Notes under the pieces: model-generated
Seen by the model: the letters and a program-made list of their open reading frames with translations, nothing else
Told to the model about the DNA's origin: nothing
Databases searched by the model: none
Program-made: the position numbers and the translations under genes
Shown: positions 26,699 through 34,620 of the stretch, piece by piece
Numbering within the stretch: the stretch's first letter is position 1
Layout: every line of letters starts with the position of its first letter
Assembly (NCBI RefSeq): GCF_028596025.1
Contig: NZ_CP117167.1
Span: 4,340,001 to 4,404,000, forward strand
From: Mucilaginibacter jinjuensis
GTDB lineage: Bacteria > Bacteroidota > Bacteroidia > Sphingobacteriales > Sphingobacteriaceae
Reading direction: 5' to 3'
DNA: 64,000 nt

Positions 26699-26792
26699 CA
26701 GCTTTTATACCATTGACATTAATCCGTAAAGAAGATATTACGCTATCACTCACTACATTTTCTTACTTTAGCGGCCATTATTAACATACACC

Positions 26793-27293
26793 GTGCGCAT
26801 TAAAAACATCTACCTCGCATTACTTTTAACCGTTTTTATAACCGGCACAATGGATGCCGCAGCTACGCTTTTGCTCAATAATAAAGTACCCGTTGCACAG
26901 GTGTTCAGTTTTATTGCCAGTGGTGTTTTTGGGAGGGCTGCGTTTGTAATGTCGGGCAAGATGGTGGCTTATGGTATTTTATTTCATTACATGATCAGTT
27001 ATGTATTTACAACTACCTGGTTTGTAAGCTTCCCGTTATTCACCAGGTTATTCAGAAATAAATATGTGATAGGTGTATTATACGGGCTTTTCACCTGGCT
27101 TATCATGAGTTTTATTGTAACTCCCCTAAGCCATACCCCCAAAGGCAAACACGGAATGACACCTTACGGCGCAGGTATAGGCATGGCAACACTGGTGATT
27201 TGCGTTGGACTACCTACGGCATTGATGGCGGCTAATTATTACAGTAATTCAGTCAGGAAGTCTGAAAGTTCGAAAGAAATAAGGTTCACGTAA
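26793..27293 (+). CDS. Four-helix membrane protein of unknown function
   Basis: 166 residues from a GTG at 26793; no better ATG upstream. Hydrophobic segments at about 7-25, 52-75 (GKMVAYGILFHYMISYVFTTTW), 92-112 and 130-150. The charged loop TPLSHTPKGKHGMTPYGAG lies between helices 3 and 4. It resembles conserved Bacteroidota membrane proteins without a function name. It is preceded by the nuoB-associated repeat, so it is probably transcribed separately from nuoAB. Confidence 0.75.
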   Translation: MRIKNIYLALLLTVFITGTMDAAATLLLNNKVPVAQVFSFIASGVFGRAAFVMSGKMVAYGILFHYMISYVFTTTWFVSFPLFTRLFRNKYVIGVLYGLFTWLIMSFIVTPLSHTPKGKHGMTPYGAGIGMATLVICVGLPTALMAANYYSNSVRKSESSKEIRFT

Positions 27294-27373
27294 AAAACCC
27301 CTTAAGCAATCACGTTGTTAGCCGCAGTTTGCTTTTATGACATCCATTCGATTATCCATTTTGCTATTATAGC

Positions 27374-27381
27374 TAATTTTG
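27374..27381 (+). promoter_or_regulatory. TAnnTTTG -7 element next to a start codon
   Basis: TAATTTTG ends 6 nt before the ATG at 27388, another case of a -7 element abutting a start codon. Inferred promoter for a leaderless transcript. Confidence 0.5.
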
Positions 27382-27387
27382 CACCTT

Positions 27388-27783
27388 ATGACAGCTAAAT
27401 ATCTCTTCCAGCTATTATTCAAGGCATTTGCCTTCTCCTTTGCCCTGGCCTTTATGCTGGGCTCTGCATACTACATGGTTACCTTTAAAGGTGGCGATTA
27501 CAAAGCCGCCCTACCATCAATTGTAAATGGCACTTTAATGCTAACGATGATACTCACGCTCATGTCGTTCGCTACGATGACTTTGGCTAACAGAAGTATT
27601 TACGTTAATCCATTTTTACGCCTGTTGGTGTTTTTTGGTGGCACGGTTGTGTTTTTAGTTTATGCTTTTATACACCAAATGAGCGAATCTAATAAAGTAT
27701 TTTATGCTACCTGTGGTATTTCATTTTTACTGGTACAAGGCATTTTGTATTTTAGGATGGTGAGGGCTTATCCGGCTAGGTAA
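27388..27783 (+). CDS. Small four-helix membrane protein
   Basis: 131 residues from the ATG at 27388; an upstream in-frame TTG lies inside the promoter element. Hydrophobic segments at about 8-28, 45-63, 75-93 and 101-120. I do not recognise a family. Its stop is 8 nt from the end of the convergent rifampin ADP-ribosyltransferase gene. Confidence 0.7.
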   Translation: MTAKYLFQLLFKAFAFSFALAFMLGSAYYMVTFKGGDYKAALPSIVNGTLMLTMILTLMSFATMTLANRSIYVNPFLRLLVFFGGTVVFLVYAFIHQMSESNKVFYATCGISFLLVQGILYFRMVRAYPAR

Positions 27784-27790
27784 AAGGAAA

Positions 27791-28237
27791 TTAGTCCTCA
27801 ATCGCTTCAATACCTTGCTCCTTAAGTACAGCCATTCTATCTTTCATGGCTTTAACCTGTTCCGCCGGGTGGCCTTGCCAAATGGTGATCTCGCCAACTA
27901 TTTTAAAGGGATGCTTTGAGCGGTATGATTTTGTTGGATTACCCGGGAACTTCTTGTCGGTTAAATTAGGGTCATCCTCTATCTGGCCAGTGGGCTCTAC
28001 TAAATAAATTCTTTCACGGCCATTACCTAATGCGAGTTCGGCACCCCAAACGGCAGCATCGAGTGTAGCCGAGAGGTAGATATACTTTGCTATATTATTT
28101 TGTCCATAATTTGATTTAACGCCGATCTCAATAAAGTCGCCCAGCTTTAAATCGGCCTTTGTACCGTGAAAATATGTTTGAGCAAAAGGAGTGTGCATCA
28201 GTTTTTCTGCTTGTTTTTCAATATCCTTTGTTTTCAT
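27791..28237 (-). CDS. arr: NAD+-rifampin ADP-ribosyltransferase
   Basis: 148 residues, full length for Arr. It has the family start FAQTYFHGTKADLKLGDFIEIGVKSNYG (about 18-45), a YIYLSATLDAAVWGAELA helix, RIYLVEPTGQIEDDPNLTDKKFPGNPT and the end KIVGEITIWQGHP. Arr enzymes transfer ADP-ribose from NAD+ to the C23 hydroxyl of rifamycins and inactivate them. Chromosomal Arr copies in environmental bacteria are common; there is no integron or transposase nearby. Confidence 0.92.
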   Translation of the reverse strand: MKTKDIEKQAEKLMHTPFAQTYFHGTKADLKLGDFIEIGVKSNYGQNNIAKYIYLSATLDAAVWGAELALGNGRERIYLVEPTGQIEDDPNLTDKKFPGNPTKSYRSKHPFKIVGEITIWQGHPAEQVKAMKDRMAVLKEQGIEAIED

Positions 28238-28340
28238 GATGGTTATGTCGATGATATCACCTGATAAAAATACCTAAAACTTGTAATCTGCAACAACTCA
28301 CTAATATAGTTTGCTAAATTTCTTAAACTTGCATCATCAA

Positions 28341-29480
28341 ATGAAAGCATTTTACGGAGATCTGAAATTAGGCATATTAGGCGGCGGGCAGTTAGGCCGC
28401 ATGCTGATACAACAAGCTTTAAACTACAATGTTACGGTTAAAGTACTTGACCCTGACCGGGAAGCCCCATGCCGCAAACTGTGCGACGAATTTGTAGTTG
28501 GCTCACTGAGCGATTACGAAACTGTTTACAATTTCGGCAAAAAGGTAGATCTGCTTACCATCGAAATTGAGAAGGTAAACGTTGACGCGCTGGAGCAATT
28601 AGAACGTGAGGGTGTGCTGGTTTATCCACAGCCACGCGTAATTCGCCTGATACAGGATAAAGGTTTGCAAAAACAATTCTTCAAAGAAAATGACATCCCT
28701 ACTGCCGAATTTCAGATCATATCTTCGGCAGAAGATCTTAAGAAAACACATATCCCTTTCCCATACATCCAGAAGTTAAGACGCGATGGTTATGATGGTA
28801 AAGGTGTTTATAAGGTGATAGATGAGCAATCGTTAGCCAAAGCATTTACCGAACCGAGCCTGATTGAGCGCTGGATTGATTTCGAAAAGGAAATTGCCGT
28901 GATAGTTGCCCGCAACGAGAATGGCGACATTAAAACCTTCCCGATGGTGGAAATGGAGTTTAACCCCGAAGCCAACCTTGTTGAGTTTCTGATCGCTCCC
29001 TCTACCCTGCCATTCGAAATACATGAACGTGCCGAAGAAATTGCTAAAGATATTGCCGCCAAACTAAAAATAGTAGGTTTACTGGCTGTTGAAATGTTTT
29101 TAGATAAACATGGCCGCATACTGGTTAATGAACTGGCTCCGCGCCCGCATAACAGCGGCCATCAAACTATCGAAGGCAATATCGTATCACAGTTTGAACA
29201 GCATTTACGCGCGATATTTGACCAGCCTTTGGGCGAAACTGATTGCCTCAATAATGCCATTATGATTAACCTTTTAGGCGAAGCCGGGCACGAAGGCCCA
29301 GCCGTTTACCAGGGCATTGAGAAAGCATTAAAATGCCCGGGGGTATATATCCACTTGTATGGCAAGGCGCTAACTAAACCATTCCGCAAAATGGGGCACG
29401 TTACCATTGTTGATGCCGACCGTGAGAAAGCAATTGAGCGTGCGCGTTACGTACAGCAGATATTGAAAGTAGTATCTTAG
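28341..29480 (+). CDS. purK: N5-carboxyaminoimidazole ribonucleotide synthase
   Basis: 379 residues from the ATG at 28341 (MKAFYGDLKLGILGGGQLGRM), preferred to an upstream in-frame start at 28311 because the extra ten residues are not family-like. ATP-grasp fold: GGGQLGRM at the start, the YIQKLRRDGYDGKGVYKV loop, and the NELAPRPHNSGHQT metal/substrate motif. It converts AIR to N5-CAIR with ATP and bicarbonate in purine synthesis. It shares a strand with purE, its pathway partner, with one membrane-protein gene between them. Confidence 0.95.
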   Translation: MKAFYGDLKLGILGGGQLGRMLIQQALNYNVTVKVLDPDREAPCRKLCDEFVVGSLSDYETVYNFGKKVDLLTIEIEKVNVDALEQLEREGVLVYPQPRVIRLIQDKGLQKQFFKENDIPTAEFQIISSAEDLKKTHIPFPYIQKLRRDGYDGKGVYKVIDEQSLAKAFTEPSLIERWIDFEKEIAVIVARNENGDIKTFPMVEMEFNPEANLVEFLIAPSTLPFEIHERAEEIAKDIAAKLKIVGLLAVEMFLDKHGRILVNELAPRPHNSGHQTIEGNIVSQFEQHLRAIFDQPLGETDCLNNAIMINLLGEAGHEGPAVYQGIEKALKCPGVYIHLYGKALTKPFRKMGHVTIVDADREKAIERARYVQQILKVVS

Positions 29481-29522
29481 TTTAAGAGAGTCAAGAATCG
29501 GGACACTTATTGGTAATCAATA

Positions 29523-30071
29523 TTGAATGAAATAAAGCTATATAAGTCGAAATGGAAAGCGATCAGGTTAATGTTGATCTGTTTGCCATTTATACTGGGA
29601 GGCTTATGGCTTATTTATAATCAGCATATTATAATCGGCTGGGTACTCATTGGACTTTTCAGCTTAGGTATAATTGCCGGCTTAGTTAACCTTTTGGATA
29701 GAAAGCCGCAGATCATTATCAATGAAACCGGTATTTTTGATCGATCTGCTTATAAAGATTTCATCAACTGGGATATTATAGACCATGCCTACTGGAACAC
29801 ATCGTACAAACAGGCATTCGTTTGTTTAATTATAAAAGATGAGTTTAAGCATTTGATAGAGGGCAATGAAAAATTACGTGAACTATCGAAAGCGATGGGG
29901 TATGAAGAAATCAATATCGATCTCGGCCCTGTCCGCAATATAGACCACGAGAAATTAACCGGCTTAATTGTAAATTTGGCCAGTGCAAAACCTGCCGAAA
30001 GAGGTAGTTTAATTAACAAAGCTTTACATCGATCTACAGATCAGTTAACAGATAAAACCAATGAGCGCTAA
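29523..30071 (+). CDS. STM3941-type membrane protein
   Basis: 182 residues. Two hydrophobic segments (about 14-32 and 38-60) are followed by a PQIIINETGIFDRSAYKDFINWDIIDHAYW strand-rich part like that of the STM3941 family, whose function is unknown. It is wedged between purK (42 nt upstream) and purE, whose start lies inside its last codons (11-bp overlap), so it appears to be co-translated with the purine genes. Confidence 0.75.
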   Translation: MNEIKLYKSKWKAIRLMLICLPFILGGLWLIYNQHIIIGWVLIGLFSLGIIAGLVNLLDRKPQIIINETGIFDRSAYKDFINWDIIDHAYWNTSYKQAFVCLIIKDEFKHLIEGNEKLRELSKAMGYEEINIDLGPVRNIDHEKLTGLIVNLASAKPAERGSLINKALHRSTDQLTDKTNER

Positions 30072-30576
30072 AATCGGAATCATCATGGGCAGCAAGTCCG
30101 ACCTTCATATTATGCAGGATGCTGCTGATGTTTTAAAAGAGTTAGGTGTTGATTATGAAATTACCGTAGTATCGGCCCACCGTACGCCCGATCGTATGTT
30201 CAGCTATGCTAAATCAGCCGCAGATCGTGGCCTGAAAGTGATTATAGCCGGAGCCGGTGGCGCAGCCCACTTACCGGGCATGGTGGCTTCGTTAACGCAT
30301 TTACCTGTAATTGGCGTTCCTGTAAAATCGAGCAATTCTATCGATGGCTGGGATTCTGTATTATCTATCCTGCAAATGCCTAATGGTATCCCTGTGGCAA
30401 CTGTAGCTTTAAACGCTGCAAAAAATGCAGGTATACTGGCTGCACAGATCTTATCGACCGGAGACGAGTACATCACCCAAAACCTCATTAAATACAAAGC
30501 TGATTTGGCAAGCAAAGTTGAAGAATCGGCTAAAGGAATGAAAGAAGAAGGGTATCCTTCTGGGTATGACGCATAA
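30061..30576 (+). CDS. purE: N5-carboxyaminoimidazole ribonucleotide mutase
   Basis: 171 residues. MGSKSDLHIM (9-18), VSAHRTPDRM (about 38-47) and AGAGGAAHLPGM (about 60-71) are the PurE active-site segments; His in SAHRTP is the mutase residue. It moves the carboxyl group of N5-CAIR to C4 to give CAIR, right after PurK. Its start overlaps the previous gene by 11 bp. Confidence 0.97.
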   Translation: MSAKIGIIMGSKSDLHIMQDAADVLKELGVDYEITVVSAHRTPDRMFSYAKSAADRGLKVIIAGAGGAAHLPGMVASLTHLPVIGVPVKSSNSIDGWDSVLSILQMPNGIPVATVALNAAKNAGILAAQILSTGDEYITQNLIKYKADLASKVEESAKGMKEEGYPSGYDA

Positions 30577-30628
30577 AGTTTGACGTGGGACGTTATACGT
30601 CCCACGTTTTTGAAGATTAATCATCTCG

Positions 30629-30741
30629 CTGTCGCAAGTTTAGCGCAGCGTAACTTGTGACTTATCTGATGTAAGCTTCCAGCTTACGTAAGGTGAAACC
30701 TTACATCAGATTGACCACAAGTTAAAGCTTGCGGTAGCGTT
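30629..30741. repeat. 113-bp structured repeat, copy 1 (direct pair flanking a small gene)
   Basis: Contains nested inverted words: CGCAAGTTTAGCGCAGCG near the left end, TTGCGG near the right, ACTTGTG/CACAAGT inside, and GATGTAAG...CTTACATC at the core. A ~85% similar copy in the same orientation is at 31017-31130. It would fold as a branched hairpin. The two copies bracket the 72-residue gene at 30760-30978. Confidence 0.8.
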
Positions 30742-30759
30742 AGACGTTTGACGTGAGGC

Positions 30760-30978
30760 TTATTTGCGAATCGAAGTCGGCACCCACTCTGGTTTGCCAT
30801 CAACGCGTTTTTTGGTATATACCGCGGTGTAATTTTTATTCTCGCCATCTTCTTTTAAACTAACCATAACATCAACCGTTTTTTCGAAGTCGTAATCTTC
30901 GAGCGAAAACAATAAGTCTACTGTTCCGTCGGCTTCCTTAAATATCTGAGTGTCTGTGTGCATTGTCAAATGTACCAT
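30760..30978 (-). CDS. Small protein of unknown function between direct repeats
   Basis: 72 residues; an internal Met6 (MHTDTQ) is an alternative start. Composition is mixed charged (LFSLEDYDFEKTVDVMVSLKEDGENKNY) with predicted beta-strands; no signal peptide. I do not recognise a family. It lies between two direct copies of a 113-bp structured repeat (19 nt from one, 39 nt from the other), so it could have arrived or been duplicated with them. Confidence 0.6.
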   Translation of the reverse strand: MVHLTMHTDTQIFKEADGTVDLLFSLEDYDFEKTVDVMVSLKEDGENKNYTAVYTKKRVDGKPEWVPTSIRK

Positions 30979-31016
30979 AACTAATCTGCATTAGCTATTA
31001 ATAGCTTTCAGCACCA

Positions 31017-31130
31017 CTGTCGCAAGTTTAGCGCAGCGTAACTTGTGACTCATCTATGGTAAGCTTCCAGTTTAAGTAAGGTGAAACCTTACAACAGTTT
31101 AACCACAAGTTAGAAACTTGCGGTAGCATT
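31017..31130. repeat. 113-bp structured repeat, copy 2
   Basis: Same orientation and architecture as 30629-30741: CTGTCGCAAGTTTAGCGCAG at the left, AAGGTGAAACCTTACA in the core and CTTGCGGTAGC at the right. Differences fall mostly in the core arm (CCAGTTTAAG against CCAGCTTACG). Confidence 0.8.
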
Positions 31131-31170
31131 GTCCGACAACCCATAACAGACAACCGACAATTGAATTAAT

Positions 31171-31728
31171 TCAATGCCGGGTTCTCCGAAAATTAGCAAT
31201 ATGGGCATAGCGCTGGCCTAAGCCGATAACCACTTCCTTCCAAAGGTTTTGCTCATCGTGCGTAAACACGATATCTGAGTTAAATTTATTGGCTACAATC
31301 CAGGTATCTTCTGCCAGTTCTACATCAAGCTGCCCTGCTGTCCAGCCAGAGTATCCGGCAAAAAATTTAATCTCATCATCTTTCAACTGGTAGGTGTTAA
31401 TCAGTTCTTTTACCTGTTCAAAATCGCCGCTCCAGTAAATGCCATCCCATATTTCCGTACCCCCGGTAATTTTATCGGGGCAACGGTGTATAAAGTGCAG
31501 GGTATTGTTGGCAACCGGACCGCCAACGTAAACCGGCAATTCGGAGTAGGAAATATCCGGCAGTAAATCGCCTATCATATATTCGCTTTGATGGTTAAGC
31601 ACAAAACCCATTGCACCGAATTCTGAGTATTCGGTCAGTAATATTACAGACCGCTTAAAGTTCGGGTCCATCATAAACGGCTCCGAAATTAGCAAACGGC
31701 CAGCCGCGGCAGAGATAGTGCTAAGCAT
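31171..31728 (-). CDS. YqgE/AlgH family protein
   Basis: 185 residues from the ATG at 31728 (MLSTISAAAGRLLISEPFMMD); an upstream start at 31755 is possible. GRLLISEPFMMDPNFKRSVILLTEYSEFGAMGFVLN and YVGGPVANNTLHFIHRCPD, FFAGYSGWTAGQLDVEL are the family's conserved blocks. YqgE has a flavin-reductase-like fold without a confirmed reaction. It lies upstream of, and divergent from, pdxH. Confidence 0.9.
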   Translation of the reverse strand: MLSTISAAAGRLLISEPFMMDPNFKRSVILLTEYSEFGAMGFVLNHQSEYMIGDLLPDISYSELPVYVGGPVANNTLHFIHRCPDKITGGTEIWDGIYWSGDFEQVKELINTYQLKDDEIKFFAGYSGWTAGQLDVELAEDTWIVANKFNSDIVFTHDEQNLWKEVVIGLGQRYAHIANFRRTRH

Positions 31729-31832
31729 ACAGTTGAAATTTAATTTATAACACAAACGTTAAATTAATGTTCTTTTTTAATAACGTTGTATACAACGTAA
31801 CGGATTTATAAAATATTACTAAACCGTATTTG

Positions 31833-31840
31833 TAGATTTG
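31833..31840 (+). promoter_or_regulatory. TAnnTTTG -7 element for pdxH
   Basis: TAGATTTG ends 7 nt before the pdxH ATG at 31848. Near-leaderless arrangement as at dihydroorotase, nuoA and mqnC. Inferred from motif. Confidence 0.55.
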
Positions 31841-31847
31841 CAAGCAA

Positions 31848-32495
31848 ATGAGCCAAAAAGATATACAAGACCTGAGACAGGATTACCGCGCGGCATCCCT
31901 GTCGGAAACAGATATTAAACAAGATCCCTTTATCCAGTTTGATAGCTGGTTTAACCAGGCACGCGCATCAGAAATGCACGAGCCTAATGCCATGAACCTG
32001 GCTACGGCCACTACCGATGGCAGGCCATCGTCGCGCATTGTACTGCTGAAAGGCTACAACGCCGAAGGCTTTATATTTTATACCAACTACCTGAGCCGCA
32101 AAGGTAAAGAAATTGCTAAAAACCCGCTGGGTGCCATCACTTTCTGGTGGGGGCCGCTTGAGCGCCAGGTACGTATTGAGGGTACTATCGAAAAAATAAG
32201 CAAACAGGATTCTGAAGCTTATTTCCTTTCGCGCCCAAAAGGCAGCCAGATTGGCGCTGTGGTTTCGCCGCAAAGCCAGGAAATTGATGGCCGCGAAGCT
32301 TTGGAAGAAAAGTGGAACAAACTGGAAAAAGAATACGAAGATAAAGACGTACCCAAGCCGGCACACTGGGGTGGTTATATTTTAAAACCACGCATGTTTG
32401 AATTTTGGCAAGGCCGAAGCAGCCGTTTACACGATCGCCTCGTATTTAAAAGAGCCGATAAAAACAACTGGAAAATTGTTCGCCTTGCGCCATGA
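31848..32495 (+). CDS. pdxH: Pyridoxamine/pyridoxine 5'-phosphate oxidase
   Basis: 215 residues. The segments MNLATATTDGRPSSRIVLLKGY, FYTNYLSRKGKEIAKNP, LERQVRIEGTIEKIS and the C-terminal FEFWQGRSSRLHDRLVFKR (about 184-202) are diagnostic of this FMN enzyme, which makes pyridoxal 5'-phosphate. Its stop overlaps the nuoC start by 4 bp (ATGA), so nuoC appears to be translated from a pdxH-nuoC transcript. Confidence 0.97.
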   Translation: MSQKDIQDLRQDYRAASLSETDIKQDPFIQFDSWFNQARASEMHEPNAMNLATATTDGRPSSRIVLLKGYNAEGFIFYTNYLSRKGKEIAKNPLGAITFWWGPLERQVRIEGTIEKISKQDSEAYFLSRPKGSQIGAVVSPQSQEIDGREALEEKWNKLEKEYEDKDVPKPAHWGGYILKPRMFEFWQGRSSRLHDRLVFKRADKNNWKIVRLAP

Positions 32496-32989
32496 TTTTT
32501 TCTGAAATTAAAGATTTACTCATTAGCAAATTTGGCAGCGATGTTATCGTTGGCGAAGAGGCAGGCGTTTTACAACCAGCTTTACTCATCGCCCCAAACC
32601 GGATTGTGGAAGTTTGCCGCGAATTAAGGGACAACGAAGCCACTTATTTCGATTACCTATCGTGCCTAACAGGTGTTGATTATGGTGTTGAAGCCGGTAA
32701 ATTCGGCGTGGTTTATAACCTTGCATCTATCCCTTACCAAACACAGCTCACTTTAAAAATCAGTATTGAGCATGGTCGTGATGTGGAAGATCTGCCTACA
32801 TTTCCAAGTTTAGTTGATGTTTATAAAACTGCCGACTGGCATGAACGTGAGGCTTATGACCTGTTAGGGATCTTCTTTGAAGGCCACCCTGATTTACGTA
32901 GAATTTTATTGCCTGATGACTGGGATGGTTTCCCGATGAGGAAAGATTATCAGGCGGCTGAGTATTATAAGGGGATTAAGATAGATTGA
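32492..32989 (+). CDS. nuoC: NADH-quinone oxidoreductase subunit C
   Basis: 165 residues. The conserved 30-kDa subunit signature HEREAYDLLGIFFEGHPDLRRILLPDDWDGFPMRKDY (about 120-157) is intact. NuoC sits in the connecting part of the peripheral arm next to NuoD. It overlaps pdxH by 4 bp, is not adjacent to nuoAB, and is followed, 8 nt after its stop, by the left arm of an inverted-repeat-bounded insertion. Confidence 0.96.
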   Translation: MIFSEIKDLLISKFGSDVIVGEEAGVLQPALLIAPNRIVEVCRELRDNEATYFDYLSCLTGVDYGVEAGKFGVVYNLASIPYQTQLTLKISIEHGRDVEDLPTFPSLVDVYKTADWHEREAYDLLGIFFEGHPDLRRILLPDDWDGFPMRKDYQAAEYYKGIKID

Positions 32990-32997
32990 TTTTTTTG

Positions 32998-33434
32998 ATT
33001 TCGAATTTCGAATGTTCAATTTCGAATTGTTTTAACATTAGATGAACAAAGAAGAGCTTATTAAAAGGACTCAAGCTTTCGCAATAACCATTATTAAGCT
33101 TGTAGAGAAATTGCCCGATACTAAAACCAGCAGGGTGTTATCAAATCAATTATTAAGAAGTGCCACTTCTGTTGGTGCTAATTATCGTTCTGCATGTAAG
33201 GGAAAGTCTTCTGCTGATTTTATTAATAAGATTATTATTGTTGAAGAAGAGGCTGACGAATCTCAGTACTGGCTGGAACTCATTGAACAATCTGGTCTAA
33301 TGTCTCCTGAATCAATTAAAGTTGTAAAGCAAGAAGCGAAAGAATTGACCGCTATATTTACAGCAATTGGTAAAACTGCTAAGGAAAATCATAAATTAAA
33401 TAAAATTCGAAATTGAACATTCGAAATTCGAAAT
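32998..33434 (+). mobile_element. Inverted-repeat-bounded insertion between nuoC and nuoD, carrying a four-helix-bundle gene
   Basis: Perfect 31-bp inverted repeats at 32998-33028 and 33404-33434 (AATTCGAAATTGAACATTCG... on the right) bracket one gene. The right arm contains the gene's stop codon (33414-33416) and its last two bases are the AT of the nuoD ATG. No transposase is present and no target duplication is obvious. A related pair of arms bounds 60547-60956, and a possible remnant follows nuoB at 26582-26595. Mobility is inferred. Confidence 0.65.
33042..33416 (+). CDS. Four-helix bundle protein, 23S rRNA-intervening-sequence (S23) type
   Basis: 124 residues. It has the pattern of the S23/TIGR02436 family: ELIKRTQAFAITIIKLVEKLPDTKTSRVLSNQLLRSATSVGANYRSACKGKSSADFINKIIIVEEEADESQYWLELI. 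The family was first seen inside spacer insertions of 23S rRNA genes and forms a pentamer of helical bundles; its function is unknown. Here it interrupts the nuoC-nuoD pair inside a perfect inverted repeat. AT content is higher than that of the nuo genes around it. Confidence 0.92.
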   Translation: MNKEELIKRTQAFAITIIKLVEKLPDTKTSRVLSNQLLRSATSVGANYRSACKGKSSADFINKIIIVEEEADESQYWLELIEQSGLMSPESIKVVKQEAKELTAIFTAIGKTAKENHKLNKIRN

Positions 33435-34620
33435 GACTCACAACGAAGCATTTGATCTATATCAACAAAAAATAGCCACCGCTGCCACCCAAGACATGGT
33501 GCTCAACATGGGTCCGCAGCATCCGTCGACGCACGGGGTTTTGCGGTTGGAGCTGATTACCGATGGCGAGATTGTGAAAGAAGCAATCCCGCACCTTGGG
33601 TATTTGCACCGCTGTTTTGAGAAACATGCCGAGGCGCTTACGTACCAGCAAACTATTCCGTTTACGGATAGGATGGATTACCTGGCATCAATGAATAACA
33701 GCCACGCCTGGGTTATGGGTGTGGAGCGTATGCTAGGTATTGATCAGGATATTCCGAAACGTATTGAATACATCCGGGTACTGGTTTGCGAGCTGAACCG
33801 GATTGCTTCGCACCTGATTGCCATAGGTACTTACGGTATCGATATTGGCGCCTTCACCCCTTTCTTGTGGTGTTTCCGCGACCGCGAGCATATTATGGGG
33901 ATGCTGGAGTGGGCTTCCGGCTCTCGTTTGTTGTATAACTATATCTGGATTGGCGGACTATTTTACGATCTACCTGTTGGTTTCGAAGAACGTTGCGCTG
34001 AGTTTGTAACCTATTTTAAGCCCAAGCTGAAAGAGTTAAACGAACTGCTTACCGATAACCAGATCTTTATTAAACGTACCGCTAACGTGGGCATATTGCC
34101 TTTAGATGTAGCTATTAACTACGGATGCTCTGGCCCGGTACTGCGTGGCTCTGGCGTTAAGTGGGATTTACGCCGGATTGATAATTACTCGGCTTATCCT
34201 GAATTGGATTTCGAAATCCCAATCGGTAAAGGTGAAATGGGGACTGTTGGCGATTGCTGGGACCGCTACAAAGTGCGTGTTGACGAAATTACGGAATCGT
34301 TAAAAATGATTGAGCAATGTGTTGAACGCCTGCAAAAAGATCTGAAACGCACAACCGATTTTGATCCCCGCGCTAAAATGCCGCGTAAGATTACGCCAAA
34401 AGCACAAGATTACTATATGCGCTCCGAAGGTGCACGCGGCGAAGTTGGCTTCTACTTTATGGCCGATGGCAAAACCGAAATCCCTTTCCGTGTTAAAGCA
34501 CGCGGGCCGAGCTTTAATAACCTCTCTGTAATATCAGAACTATCCAAAGGCGTTATGATTGCCGATCTGATTGCTATTCTGGGTTCAATCGATATTGTGT
34601 TAGGGGAAGTAGATCGTTAA
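33433..34620 (+). CDS. nuoD: NADH-quinone oxidoreductase subunit D
   Basis: 395 residues. NMGPQHPSTHGVLRLEL (about 25-41), the HRCFEKHAE segment and MPRKITPKAQDYYMRSEGARGEVGFY are typical of the 49-kDa subunit, which forms the quinone cavity with NuoB. Its ATG overlaps the right arm of the upstream inverted repeat, so the ribosome entry region is supplied by the insertion. nuoE and later subunits are not in the window. Confidence 0.97.
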   Translation: MTHNEAFDLYQQKIATAATQDMVLNMGPQHPSTHGVLRLELITDGEIVKEAIPHLGYLHRCFEKHAEALTYQQTIPFTDRMDYLASMNNSHAWVMGVERMLGIDQDIPKRIEYIRVLVCELNRIASHLIAIGTYGIDIGAFTPFLWCFRDREHIMGMLEWASGSRLLYNYIWIGGLFYDLPVGFEERCAEFVTYFKPKLKELNELLTDNQIFIKRTANVGILPLDVAINYGCSGPVLRGSGVKWDLRRIDNYSAYPELDFEIPIGKGEMGTVGDCWDRYKVRVDEITESLKMIEQCVERLQKDLKRTTDFDPRAKMPRKITPKAQDYYMRSEGARGEVGFYFMADGKTEIPFRVKARGPSFNNLSVISELSKGVMIADLIAILGSIDIVLGEVDR

